From Haematobia irritans (taxonomy: Eukaryota > Arthropoda > Insecta > Diptera > Muscidae), in contig NC_134397.1 in NCBI RefSeq assembly GCF_050003625.1, positions 71,713,551 through 71,777,550 of the forward strand: a DNA stretch of 64,000 bases, read 5' to 3'. Position numbers and translations under genes: made by a program. This document shows positions 1-11,340 of this stretch, one piece after another. The number at the start of each line of letters is the position of its first letter. Position 1 is the stretch's first letter. The notes beneath the pieces are model-generated. The model ran no database searches, was not told the DNA's origin, and worked only from the letters and a program-made list of their open reading frames with translations.

Positions 1-102
1 TCGATTGTGGATGACAGCCTTTAGTAGAAGTTCCTACGCAATCCATGGTGGAGGGTACATAAGATTCGGCCTGGCCGAACTTACGGCCGTATATACTTGT
101 TA
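1..102 (+). repeat. Tail of a 153-bp-repeat family element, cut by the window edge
   Basis: This stretch is essentially identical to 7361-7460, the tail of the complete copy at 5331-7460, including the terminal GGCCGAACTTACGGCCGTAT palindrome-like block. It is therefore the 3' end of another copy whose body lies before the window. It abuts the left arm of the large inverted repeat. Confidence 0.85.
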
Positions 103-314
103 TGTTATAGCGAGTCCTTAAGGTGTGTACTAAGTTCGAGTTTAGGTGCTAAAATCAGAAATAAATCAGTAAGAAAAGTATACAATTATACGCCTTCGAT
201 GCAAATTTAAATATAACTTGATGGAGAATAGCTCGAAACTAGTTTTTTATTAAGTTTATATTCTTTAAATGGATTACACGATTAAGAACAGAAAATCGTT
301 TTTAAGCTTATGTA

Positions 315-2267
315 CACGGATGAAAAAGACTGTTTTTCATATGTTTGGCTATAAACATTATATGTTTGGAACACAAATTTTTAAACACAATATTTTTGTG
401 TGCAAGCATATAATGTTCATAGACTAGCATAACATGTTTGGGACATGTATGTTAATATGTTAGAACATATTATGTTTGGGACATAAAATGGTTGTAAATA
501 TAATATGCTTGGATGCAAACATATATTAATTTAGAAATAGCCTATAAACATATATGTGTTTAGTAGCTTGGAGCGCTATTTAACAGGGAGCGATATTGAA
601 TTAAGTTGGTGGTTGTTGCTTGTTATTACAAAATTAACATTTTATTTTCCCTTGGGCAATTGATCAGCTACTTCTTTGATCCTTACAAACTGTGTGGTCC
701 GCTGTTCGTATCCCCGTCCGGCAAAAGGTAAAATTAAAATAAAAAAAATCATACAATTGAATAATTTCTTCTACAATGTTTGTATTACAGAAAAAGGTGC
801 TAAGAACTAAAAAATCTCGTGGAAGTGAGAAAGATGTGGGGGAATATACAATTGGGCAGAAACAAAATTTTGAGCATTCAGGTCGAAAACCTATGTTGTT
901 AGCACCTATATTACCTGTTTATTTTCATAATTCATTATGATTGTAAATATATAAATAAATAAATAAAATTTTGAGCACAATATTGTTTGGGAGAATTTTT
1001 TTAAGCATATAATATTTTTGGGTGCAAAATGCTTCCAAACATATTATATGTTCACATAATAACATATTGTTTTTTGGAAGACAACATTATTGAATTTGGA
1101 TGCAAAAATACAAAATGTTTGGAACTTAGACTACCCAAACATATATTGTTTAGACCAATATGCTTTCAAACATATTATATATTGAAAGAGATCAAACATA
1201 TAAATGTTTGGGCAATACCCAAAAATGTATATGCTTGAAGCAAAATATGTTTGGGAGTATATGTTACAGAAGCGATTTTTTGTGAGCGTGTACACGGTTG
1301 AAAAAGACTGTTTTTCATATGTTTGGCTATAAACATTATATGTTTGGAACACAAATTTGTAAACACAATATTTTTGAGTGCAAGCATATAATGTTCATAA
1401 ACTAGCATAACATGTTTGGGACATATATGTTAATATGTTAGAACATATTATGTTTGGGCCATAAAATGTTTGCAAATATAATATGCTTGGATGCAAACAT
1501 ATATTAATTTAGAAATAGCCTATAAACATATATGTGTTTAGTAGCTTGGAGCGCTATTTAACAGGGAGCGATATTGAATTAAGTTGGTGGTTGTTGCTTG
1601 TTATTACAAAATTAACATTTTATTTTTCCTTGGGCAATTAATCAGCTACTTCTTTGATCCTTACAAACTGTGTGGTCCGCTGTTCGAGTCCCCGTCCGGC
1701 AAAAGGTAAAATTAAAATAAAAAAATCATAAAATTGAATAATCTCTTCTACAATGTTTGTATTACAGAAAAAGGTGCTAAGAACTAAAGAATCTCGTGGA
1801 AGTGAGAAAGATGTCGGGGAATATACAATTGGGCAGAAACAAAATTTTGAGCATTCAGGTCGAAAACCTATGTTGTTAGCACCTATATTACCTGTTTATT
1901 TTCATAATTCATTATGATTGTAAATATATAAATAAATAAATAAAATTTTGAGCACAATATTGTTTGGGAGAATTTTTTTTAAGCATATAATATTTTTGGG
2001 TGCAAAATGCTTCCAAACATATTATATGGTCACATAATAACATATTGTTTTTTGGAAGACAATATTATTGAATTTGGATGCAAAAATACAAAATGTTTGG
2101 AACTTAGACTACCCAAACATATATTGTTTAGACCAATATGCTTTTAAACATATTATATATTGGTAGAGATCAAACATATAAATGTTTGGGCAATACCCAA
2201 AAATGTATATGCTTGAAGCAAAGTATGTTTGGGAGTATATGTTACAGAAGCGATTTTTGTGAGCGTG
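315..2267 (+). mobile_element. Tandem dimer of a ~975-bp element joined by a shared TA
   Basis: Two near-identical units, 315-1290 and 1293-2267, start CACGG(A/T)TGAAAAAG and end GTGAGCGTG. A TA dinucleotide stands before, between (1291-1292) and after them, and the empty site is visible in the other arm near 10635. The TA flanks suggest Tc1/mariner-type integration, but the terminal inverted repeat is at best CACG. Each unit is crowded with CAAACATAT/ATATGTTTG motifs and contains a segment with an RNA polymerase III B-box-like sequence (GTTCGAGTCC), a possible short intron, and a TAAATAAATAAAT stretch. No transposase is present. Confidence 0.7.
1640..1770 (+). other. tRNA 3'-half-like segment followed by an intron-like stretch
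   Basis: Inside the second unit, GTTCGAGTCCCCGTCCGGCA resembles the T arm and acceptor side of a tRNA. No matching 5' half was found, so this is not a tRNA gene. It runs into AAAAG|GTAAAATT, and about 60 bp later into ATTACAG, which fits a short GT-AG intron. The same segment in the first unit (about 660-790) carries GTTCGTATCC. A related stretch in reverse orientation is at 59447-59575. Either a SINE-like piece or a captured transcript fragment is possible. Confidence 0.4.
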
Positions 2268-3599
2268 TAGAACGCTGTTTTTTTAATTTAATATGATGAA
2301 TTGTTTTCAAGTTATTCCAATATATATAGCGGAAGTGCCTTAATTTTGAACATAACCGTATATCTCAAAAAGTCGAGCTCTTAAAAAAACAAGTGTAAAT
2401 TTGGATTCAGCGACCTCAAATTACTAAAAATTTGATATAAATTTTAAATGAACACAAAAACGGTTCAATTTTGTTCCCATGTATTTTTAAAGAAAACTAA
2501 TCATGAAAAATTGGGATTTTAGCCACTAAACTCGAACTTAATATCCACCATAAATACTAAATGCTATATTGACAAGTGGAAATTATATCTAATTTTATAA
2601 TATTTTTATTTCATTTATATTCTGAGAAGGATTTCAAAAATGTCCCATTTGTGCATGGATATGATTCCACTAATGTAGTAATTGGATGATTTTTTTCAAT
2701 GTGGTAAGTTTTTCGTCCATTTGTAATAAAGCCAAAATTTCTATTTATTAAAAATAATTTTCATTTGCAGGATGACAGCAAATCTAATGGTATTTTTTGG
2801 AATCTTCTTACTGTTTAATGCTAACTAAGCTGATATCCCTATTTGCTCTAAGAAAATTCTGTTGTAAGATAAAGATCAAAATACCATAGAATTTGTTAAT
2901 ATTTTTATGTTTTATATACCTTTTTAACTTCAGAGGCTTATGACGCAAATCCACACAACAAAAACTAGCGAAATCGGTGAAATTGGACAAAAATTAAATG
3001 AAAATAGCAACTTATGGCATATATCTTTCATATGGATAGAAAATGGAAATTGATATTAATTAGTTTCATTCTACTAACGTAGAATATTACTCTTTTGAAG
3101 AAGCAATTACTAACTACCGAAAAGTAACAGCATACAGCGTACGAATAAAAACATTTCTTTTATTGTATATCATAAGCCATAGTTTTATGTAATATAATAA
3201 TAATTTTTTGAAATAAAATACTGGTAGTTATGAAAAATTGTCTTATATTGTACGAAAAATTTCTTAGTTGTATACAGGCTTGTTGTACCTTTAATTCCTC
3301 AATTTATTTACTTCTTTGAAAATTATACTGTTTATCAATTACCAATTTCTAAATATAGGATTCCCAAAAACTTGTTCATTTTTCCGGATAGCAGGAATAT
3401 TTTGAATGAGTGTAAGTACATTCTTCCCACAGCGTAGTAAGAATGAACTAAAATAGATGCAATACATAAACTTATTTATAAGAAAATCATGAACTTATCT
3501 AGATGAAAAAAATCTTTGGCGCCAAATCATGGTCATTCTTACTATGGGTTAGTTCATTTTTCGTAAACAATAGTAAACTTTTTTTTCGGTGTAAACAAA

Positions 3600-3990
3600 A
3601 TACGACGGCCAAAGCGCGATCCCGGAGGCTGTACACGACGATGCTGACGAAGTTTGACTGCGTGGTAATGGACGACGAAACCTACTTCAAAGCCGGCTAC
3701 AAGCAGCTTCCGGGACAGGAGTTTTATACGGCAAAAGGAAGGGGAAAGGTAGCAGATATTTTCAAGCACATAAAACTGTCAAAGTTCGCAAAGAAATATC
3801 TGGATTGGCAAGCCATCTGTACCTGTGGCTTGAAAAGCAGCATTTTCAAAAAACTGCTAAGGACGAGCAGCAGTTCAAGGCAAACTGGCTTTCTGCGGCG
3901 AAGAAGGTGGACAAGGTGGCTGTACAAAATCTGATGGCAGGTGTCAAGCGTGAGGCCCGGCAATTCGGATTTGGAAAAGCGAAAGCCTAA
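3600..3990 (+). pseudogene. Decayed mariner-family transposase, C-terminal part
   Basis: Reading onward from 3600 gives a DDE/D transposase fragment: VVMDDETYFK (first catalytic Asp region), LPGQEFYTAKGRGKV and DIFKHIKLSKFAKKYL in one frame. After an indel near 3830-3860 the reading continues in another frame (KTAKDEQQFKANWL ... KKVDKVAVQNLM) to a stop at 3988-3990. The middle of the catalytic domain, with the second and third acidic residues, is missing and the N-terminus is absent. The fragment starts exactly where the left inverted-repeat arm ends. It cannot encode active protein. Confidence 0.85.
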
Positions 3991-4117
3991 CTGAATATTT
4001 TTCCTGAATTTTATACTAATTGAACTTGAAAAAGAAATTTAATTTGATTTTTTAAATAAACGATTTCACCGATTTACACGCGTTTTCCCTTGACCAAATT
4101 TTGACCGTATCACCCTT
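3991..4117 (+). mobile_element. 3' non-coding end of the mariner relic
   Basis: After the transposase stop the sequence runs to CAAATTTTGACCGTATCACCC followed by TTTA, the usual look of a mariner-type terminal inverted repeat. The partner 5' end is not present, consistent with truncation of the element at the inverted-repeat junction. Confidence 0.6.
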
Positions 4118-5330
4118 TATTAACATTTGTCAAATTGTTCGACACGGAGAACATGCCTTTCCCAAAAAAAACTTAAGCAAATTATAACATCAATTGTCAA
4201 ACAGCAGGGCAGGAGAGCCCCCTCTTCCCTTCCGAATATCACAAAATCAGATATCCATTAATAATATAACCTACCCCACATCCTCTGTAAATTTCAAGTA
4301 AATTGGAAAAGTTTAATTGTTTCACGGTATGTACTTGAGGAGAAATGAGGTCTCCCGGTTCCCCAACCAAATATTAAAAAAATTATATACCTCATCGATA
4401 ATTCATAATCTCCCCCAAGATCTCCGAAAAATAGTTTTTTCACTGTACTTTAAAAAAAAAGTCGGACAAAGCCTCCCTCCTCGACCAAATATCGAAAAAT
4501 AAAGTAACTGTTCTTTGCCTAGACTGAATTTTTCAGGGGGGCTTCAACCTTCCCTGAAAAATTCATGCAAATCGGGTAATTTTGTTCCTTCCCGTCCAAA
4601 TATTAAAAAATCATTTACCCCAAAATTAATTTCGTAACCTCACGGCGTGTTCTCTGTAAATCTCAAGTAAATCAGAGAATTTTTGTTTTTACTGACTTTA
4701 AACAAAAATCGTATAAAGGGTTGGTCCACCTCCGCGACCAATTATCAAAAATAAAGTAGCGGGTCTTTCTCTAGACATCACCCCTAACCTTCCTTGGAAA
4801 TGTCACCCAAATCAGAGAACTTTGACCCAATTTTAAAAAAAGTCGGGCAAGAGGGATGTCCCTCTCTCCCACCAGATATCAAAAAACGTGGTACCCTATT
4901 TTCACCACATAATTACCCACTACGTTCTCCAAACATTTTTAATGTGATAAAATAATATTATTTTATATCAAAAGCAACTGCGATGAATCCAAATTATAAA
5001 TTTTTGTAAAATTTTCTTGCATTTTCTTTGCTATAAACCTTACGGGGCCTGAGACCTTTCCAACGACTGCAAAACCGTGGAAATCGGTTCGTGCGTTCTG
5101 GACTTAAAGCGTTAGGAAGGAAAACCCGACTTATTATAATGGGTCTTGGAGCCACATATTGGGCGAATCCACTAATGGCGCTATCCAACATCGCCAGAAA
5201 ATCCCACGAACGGCGCATCAGGTGACGACCGCAAGAAGACCCCTGAAAATGTAGTTATGCTTTTAAACATCTTACTTTTTCCTTTCATATTCTTCTTCCC
5301 TTAGGATAAATTGTGCTGTTTTTTTCTTTT
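4118..5330. repeat. Degenerate tandem repeat region without a gene
   Basis: Phrases such as GTCGGACAAAG, CCTCC(A/C)TCCCGACCAAATATC, AAATCAGAGAA and TTTAACAAAAATCG recur in varied order at roughly 120-200 bp spacing up to about 4900. This looks like an old, eroded member of the same kind of internally repeated element as 5331-7460. From 4930 to 5330 nothing is recognised; the short reverse-strand open frame at 4994-5218 has no identifiable domain. Confidence 0.5.
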
Positions 5331-7460
5331 TATACCCTCCACCATAGGATGGGGGTATATTAACTTTGTCATTCCGTTTGTAACACATCGAAATATTGCT
5401 CTAAGACCCCATAAAGTATATATATTCTGGGTCGTGGTGAAATTCTGAGTCGATCTAAGCATGTCCGTCCGTCCGTCCGTCTGTCCGGCTGTCCGTCCGT
5501 CTGTGGAAATCACGCTAACTTCCGAACGAAACAAGCTATCGACTTGAAACTTGGCACAAGTAGTTGTTATTGATGTAGGTCGGATGGTATTGTTACGTTT
5601 ACGTATAGCCCCCATATAAACCGATCCCCAAATTTGGCTTGGGGAGCCTCCCGGAGCAGCAAAATTCATCCGATCCGGTTGAAATTTGGTACGTGGTCTT
5701 AGTATACGGTCTCTAACAACCATGCAAAAATTGGTCCATATCGGTCCATAATTATATATAGCCCCCATATAAACCGATCCCCAGATTTGACCTCCGGAGA
5801 CTTTTGGAGGGGCAAAATTCATCCGATCCAGTTGAAATTTGGTACCTGATGTTAGTATACGGCCTCCAACAACCATGCAAAAATTGGTCCATATCGGTCC
5901 ATAATTATATATAGCTCCCATATAAACCGATCCCCAGATTTGACCACCGGAGCCTCTTGGAGGAGCAAAATTCATCCCATCCTGTTGAAATTTAGTACGT
6001 GGTCTTAGTATACGGTTTTTAACAACCATGCAAAAATTGGTCCATATCGGTCCATAATTATATATAGCCCCCATATAAACCGATCCCCAGATTTGACCTC
6101 CGGAGCCTCTTGGAGGGGCGAAATTCATCCGATCCGGTTGAAATTTGGTACCTGATGTTAGTTTACGGCCTCTAATAACCATGCAAAAATTGGTCCATAT
6201 CGGTCCATAATTATATATAGCCCCCATATAAACCGATCCCCAGATTTGACCTCCGGAGCCTCTTGGAAGAGCAAAATTCATCCGATCCAGTTGAAATTTG
6301 GTACATGGTGTTAGTATATGGTCTCTAACAACCATGCAAAAATTGGTCCATATCGGTCCATAATTATATATAGTTCCCATATAAACCGTCCCCAGATTTG
6401 ACGTCCGGAACCTCTTGGAGGAGCAAAAGTCATCCGATACGGTTGAAATTTGGTACATTTTGTCAATATATGGCCTCTACCAGCTATGTAAAAATTGGTC
6501 CATATCGGTCTTTAGTTATATATAGCCGATGACTTATTACACAAAATTGGTCCATATCGCCAAAAATAATCTACCAAAACTTTATTTCCATAGAAAATGT
6601 TGTCAAATTTTATTACTATAGAAAGTTTTGTCAAAATTTCATTTCTATAGAAAGTTTTGTCAAAAGTTTATTTCTATACAAATGTTTGTCAAAATTTTAT
6701 TTCTATAGAAAATTTTGTAATCTACCAAAACTTTATTTCCATAGAAAATTTTGTCAAATTTTATTACTATAGAAAGTTTTGTTAAAATTTCATTTCTATA
6801 GAAAGTTTTGTCAAAAGTTTATTTCTATAGAAATGTTTGTCAAAATTTTATTTCTATAGAAAATTTTATAAAAAATTTATTTCTGTAGAAAATTTTGTCA
6901 ACATTTTATTTCTATACAAAATTTTGTCAAAATTTTATTTCTATACAAAATTTTGTCAACATTTTATTTCTATAGAAATTTTTGTCAAAATTGTATTGCT
7001 ATAGAAAATTTTGTCAACATTTTACTTCCATAGAAAATTTTGTCAACATTTTATTTCTATAGAAAATTTTGTCAAGTTTTTATTTCTATAGAAAATTTTG
7101 TCAAATTTTTATTTCTATAGAAAATTTTGTCAAAATTTTATTTTTATAGAAAATTTTTTCAAGGTTTCATTTCTATAGAAAATTTTGTCAAAATTTTATT
7201 TCTATAGAAAATTTTGTCAAACTAGATTATATACGTATTTAATCGGCCTTTTTTTGTTGAATATATACCCCGTATGGGCTAACTTACAATTTAGAAGACA
7301 GTGTTAAAAAGTTTTACGATACCTTGCCATCGGCAAGTGTTATCGCAACCCAAGTAATTCGATTGTGGATGACAGCCTTTAGTAGAAGTTCCTACGCAAT
7401 CCATGGTGGAGGGTACATAAGATTCGGCCTGGCCGAACTTACGGCCGTATATACTTGTTT
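5331..7460 (+). mobile_element. Non-autonomous element: head, 153-bp tandem repeats, 29-bp minisatellite, tail
   Basis: The head starts TATACCCTCCACCATAG and carries a (GTCC)n run near 5463-5505. About six tandem units of 153 bp follow (TTGGTCCATATCGGTCCATA starts at 5731, 5884, 6037, 6190, 6343 and 6495), then a 29-bp minisatellite (about 6590-7220), then a tail ending GGCCGTATATACTTGTT. The 153-bp period is a multiple of three, which leaves a long open frame on the minus strand (5301-6458) that is an artefact of the repeat. A conserved head and tail around a variable tandem core resembles DINE-1/helentron-like non-autonomous elements; that assignment is inference. Confidence 0.75.
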
Positions 7461-7855
7461 TTTTTTTTTAATTTATAACTGATGTTCTTTGCACAATATT
7501 TTATAAGACTCCATGAAATTTTCCATTTATTTATCATTGGAAAAGTGTACATAGTAGCTAAGCTATATTATAAATATTTTTATTTTTAAGATTAGATTAA
7601 TAGTTAAAATAGAATAGTTTTAGTTGTAAACAAACTGTCCAGTTTGTTAGGAATATGTAATCTTGCATGCAATTAATCCTTTATTTGATACGATTGGTTT
7701 TTAATCAATAATGTACCACAATGATTTTACACTCCTTTTTTATATGGAGTATAAAAGTTTTTCGTGCTAAAACGTGATCTTAGTACTAAGGACAGCGATC
7801 TTTGAAAAAATAAAATATTCCCCAAGCGGTATTTCCAAGTTCGATTTTATTCCCA
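7461..7855. other. AT-rich spacer, nothing recognised
   Basis: A poly-T run follows the element tail, then AT-rich sequence with no coding pattern, repeat or RNA gene that I can identify. Confidence 0.5.
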
Positions 7856-8735
7856 TCGCTCCCATAAAGTCTTATCATGGTGACACTATAGGTCTGAGGT
7901 TGATGAGGCCGTTATACAGAAGCGATATCAGCTTCTTCATCGACAGTCAGGCAGCTATAAAGGCATTGTGCAGTGCTAACATAAGGTCTAGGGTAGTCAG
8001 CCGCTGTCGCCGAGAACTCACTGAACAGCATAATATAACTCTGTGCTGGGTACCTGGGCACTATGGGATAATAGGAAATGAGAAAGCGGATGTGCTGGCT
8101 AAGGAGGGTGCTCGTAGAACGAACAACGTCCTAGCGGACGTTTTTCCTCCACTATCTTCTTATCATTACAGGATAGAGGTTAAATATGATGAGCAATGGC
8201 GAAGACGCTGGGTCTCTTCGGATGGTTGCGAGCAAACCAAGTTGATATGGGATGAAAAGAAACGTAGGAACTGTGAAATTTTGTTATCGATGAACAGAGA
8301 GGAATAACGGCCATTGATTGGTATCATAACAGGACACAACACACTTGGGAAACACATGGTAAGAATAGGACTTAAAGACGATGATATCTGTAGATGGTGT
8401 CTGGACCCGGAAGTTACGGAGGACTCGTATCCTGTGTCAGTGCCCAGCTTTATCCTTTAAAAGAAACAATATACTGGGCTCCTTTTTCTTTCAGACTCTC
8501 ACTGATCTACGGGGGTGCAACTTAAGGAACATACTTGCCTTCATCAGGGCCTCTGGTTGGTTATTCTGAGATTTCTTTCAAAGAGAACGAGCAGATGGAA
8601 GTTTCTGGGACAATGCGGCCGCATCGGAAGAAGAAAGATTGAGAAATCACATCGAGGGATCACAATGGACCTATACTGGTCTAAGTGGGCATCAATACAA
8701 GACATTGATGTCACCCTCTACAACCTAACCTAACC
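7856..8735 (+). pseudogene. 5'-truncated LINE: RNase H domain and 3' end
   Basis: Translation gives a retrotransposon RNase H domain: FFIDSQAAIKAL (conserved Asp), then CWVPGHYGIIGNEKADVLAK, the usual WVPGH..I.GNE.AD signature. After a stop at 8305-8307, reading continues with broken frames through TGHNTLGKHMVRIGL and DDDICRWCLDPEVTEDSYP, typical of the C-terminus of RNase H-bearing LINEs such as the LOA, I or R1 groups. No reverse transcriptase is present, so this is a 5'-truncated copy. The 3' end is ACAACCTAACCTAACC. The last ~80 bp resemble the end of the SINE family found elsewhere in the window. Confidence 0.8.
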
Positions 8736-8774
8736 ATAGGTCTGTTTTCTTTTAGCACTGGATGCATTTGTCTA

Positions 8775-10842
8775 AGCTACACCGAAAAAAAAGTTTACTA
8801 TTGTTTACGAAAAATGAACTAACCCATAGTAAGAATGACCATGATTTGGCGCCAAAGATTTTTTTCATCTAGATAAGTTCATGATTTTCTTATAAATAAG
8901 TTTATGTATTGCATCGTATTTTAGTTCATTCTTACTACGCTGTGGGAAGAATGTACTTACACTCATTCAAAATATTCCTGCTATCCGGAAAAATGAACAA
9001 GTTTTTGGGAATCCTATATTTAGAAATTGGTTTCAAATATACTGTTTATCAGTATAATTTTCAAAGAAGTAAATAAATTGAGGAATTAAAGGTACAACAA
9101 GCCTTTATACAACTAAGAAATTTTTCGTACAATATAAGACAATTTTTCATAACTACCAGTATTTTATTTCAAAAAATTATTATTATATTACATAAAACTA
9201 TGGCTTATGATATACAATAAAAGAAATGTTTTTATTCGTACGCTGTATGCTGTTACTTTTCGGTAGTTAGTAATTGCTTCTTCAAAAGAGTAATATTCTA
9301 TGTTAGTAGAATGAAACTAATTAATATCAATTTCCATTTTCTATCCATACACTGAAAAAACAGTGAACCCACCAGGAAAGATAACTTTCGATTAATTTTA
9401 GAAAATTTGGAACTTTTTTAGAAAATTTTAACTAAACGGTATTACAAGCGCTGGCATCACTCCGATATGGCAAAAATAAGTAAATAGTTTTCGACAAATT
9501 CAAGAAAATTTATTAGACATAACTAAATTTTTTCAGTAGTTAAAGAAAATTTTGTAGTTTTAAGAGAAATCTTGGAGTTCAAAATTACAAGAATGTCTTT
9601 AGTGACATACGAAGTTCATGGTGGACACATTTTTGGTAAAATTTACAAATTTAAAGAAATAATGAACTATTTTGTAAGAAATACGAAATTAGGAAATCTT
9701 TATGCTTTATTTGTGTATAACTTTTTCCCGTTTTTTAGTTCAATTAACTAACATACGGAAAAAATTATTTGACTAAAATAAACTTTTTCCAAACATAATG
9801 ATTCTATGAACTAATATAAAGTTAATATGGCTTTAGTGAAATAGAGAGTTCACATTTTTTTTTGAGTGTATGAAAGATATATGCCATAAGTTGCTATTTT
9901 CATTTAATTTTTGTCCAATTTCACCGATTTCGCTAGTTTTTGTTGTGTGGATTTGCGTCATAAGCCTCTGAAGTTAAAAAGGTATATAAAACATAAAAAT
10001 ATTAACAAATTCTATGGTATTTTGATCTTTATCTTACAACAGAATTTTCTTAGAGCAAATAGGGATATCAGCTTAGTTAGCATTAAACAGTAAGAAGATT
10101 CCAAAAAATACCATTAGATTTGCTGTCATCTTGCAAATGAAAATTATTTTTAATAAATAGAAATTTTGGCTTTATTACAAATGGACGAAAAACTTACCAC
10201 ATTGAAAAAAATCATCCAATTACTACATTAGTGGAATCATATCCATGCACAAATGGGACATTTTTGAAATCCTTCTCAGAATATAAATGAAATAAAAATA
10301 TTATAAAATTAGATATAATTTCCACTTGTCAATATAGCATTTAGTATTTATGGTGGATATTAAGTTCGAGTTTAGTGGCTAAAATCCCAATTTTTCATGA
10401 TTAGTTTTCTTTAAAAATACATTGGAACAAAATTGAACCGTTTTTGTGTTCATTTAAAATTTATATCAAATTTTTAGTAATTTGAGGTCGCTGAATCCAA
10501 ATTTACACTTGTTTTTTTAAGAGCTCGACTTTTTGAGATATACGGTTATGTTCAAAATTAAGGCACTTCCGCTATATATATTGGAATAACTTGAAAACAA
10601 TTCATCATATTAAATTAAAAAAACAGCGTTCTACATAAGCTTAAAAACGATTTTCTGTTCTTAATCGTGTAATCCATTTAAAGAATATAAACTTAATAAA
10701 AAACTTGTTTCGAGCTATTCTCCATCAAGTTATATTTAAATTTGCATCGAAGGCGAATAATTGTATACTTTTCTTACTGATTTATTTCTGATTTTAGCAC
10801 CTATACTCGAACTTAGTACACACCTTAAGGACTCGCTATAAC
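8775..10842 (-). repeat. Right arm of the large inverted repeat
   Basis: Bases 8775-9349 and 9870-10842 are the reverse complement of the left arm (2268-3599 and 103-314). A 519-bp MITE interrupts it. The arm preserves the empty site of the dimer inserted in the left arm: the join is at about 10632-10640 (AACAGCGTTCTACATAAGC). The arms differ by scattered substitutions only, so they are recent relative to most repeats here. Confidence 0.8.
9350..9868. mobile_element. 519-bp TA-flanked MITE
   Basis: The left arm of the large inverted repeat shows the unoccupied site (CCATATGAAAG). Here TA at 9348-9349 and 9869-9870 flanks an insert beginning CACTGAAAAAACAGTGAAC and ending GAGTTCACATTTTTTTTTGAGTG. 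The TA duplication and imperfect terminal inverted repeats fit a non-autonomous Tc1/mariner element. It has no open frame of note. Confidence 0.85.
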
Positions 10843-11340
10843 ATAAAAATATAGACTCAAAAAATTGTACTGTGATCCAGATGTAGAGTAAATATAGATC
10901 ATTTTATTACCACTCATTATGAATATTTTTATGTAAATCAATTTAAAACCTCACTAATTTTAAATTATTAATAGAAATATACAGTTTCTTAATATATGAT
11001 TTATTTTTTATCAATATAAAGTGTTTTTGTTTTCTCTAACATCACACCATTCACTTATCAGTTTCTAAAATGTTACGAAATAAATGTATTTTTATTAATA
11101 AACACAAATACCGCACGCAAGCGCACCACGTGTGCGCTTCATAAATGCATCAACAGAACTGAATGCACCAATAAAACTCAAAGACACAAATAGTCATAAA
11201 GGACACATATGTAAAGAAAAACAACTCCACACACACATGATCCCTTTCTGATCTCGCTATTGCAACAAAACAACTATCACCACAAAAGATACCAACAACA
11301 CACATTCCATAACATCATAGCAATAACAAACACAAACAAA
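10843..11340. other. AT-rich intergenic sequence, nothing recognised
   Basis: Low-complexity sequence, increasingly A- and C-rich (ACACAAACAAA-type runs) towards the array that follows. No coding or repeat structure was identified. Confidence 0.5.

Larger units (their letters stand above)
103..3599 (+). repeat. Left arm of a large inverted repeat (interrupted)
   Basis: Bases 103-314 and 2268-3599 read as the reverse complement of 8775-10842 with only scattered differences. The outer end begins TTATGTTATAGCGAG in both arms and the inner end is CTTTTTTTTCGGTGTA in both. Once the insert at 315-2267 is removed, the arm is about 1.55 kb, matching the other arm minus its own insert. No protein is recognised in it. 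The two arms could be terminal repeats of one foldback-type element or two opposed copies of one element. Confidence 0.8.

Noticed and set aside
5301..6458. 385-codon minus-strand open frame
   Set aside because: It is entirely made of 153-bp non-coding tandem units; the period is a multiple of three and the same repeat occurs in other copies with frame breaks. No domain.
7774..7855. N-terminal part of the open frame leading into the RNase H domain
   Set aside because: The first ~27 codons do not resemble LINE protein and probably precede the truncation point; the frame is open by chance.
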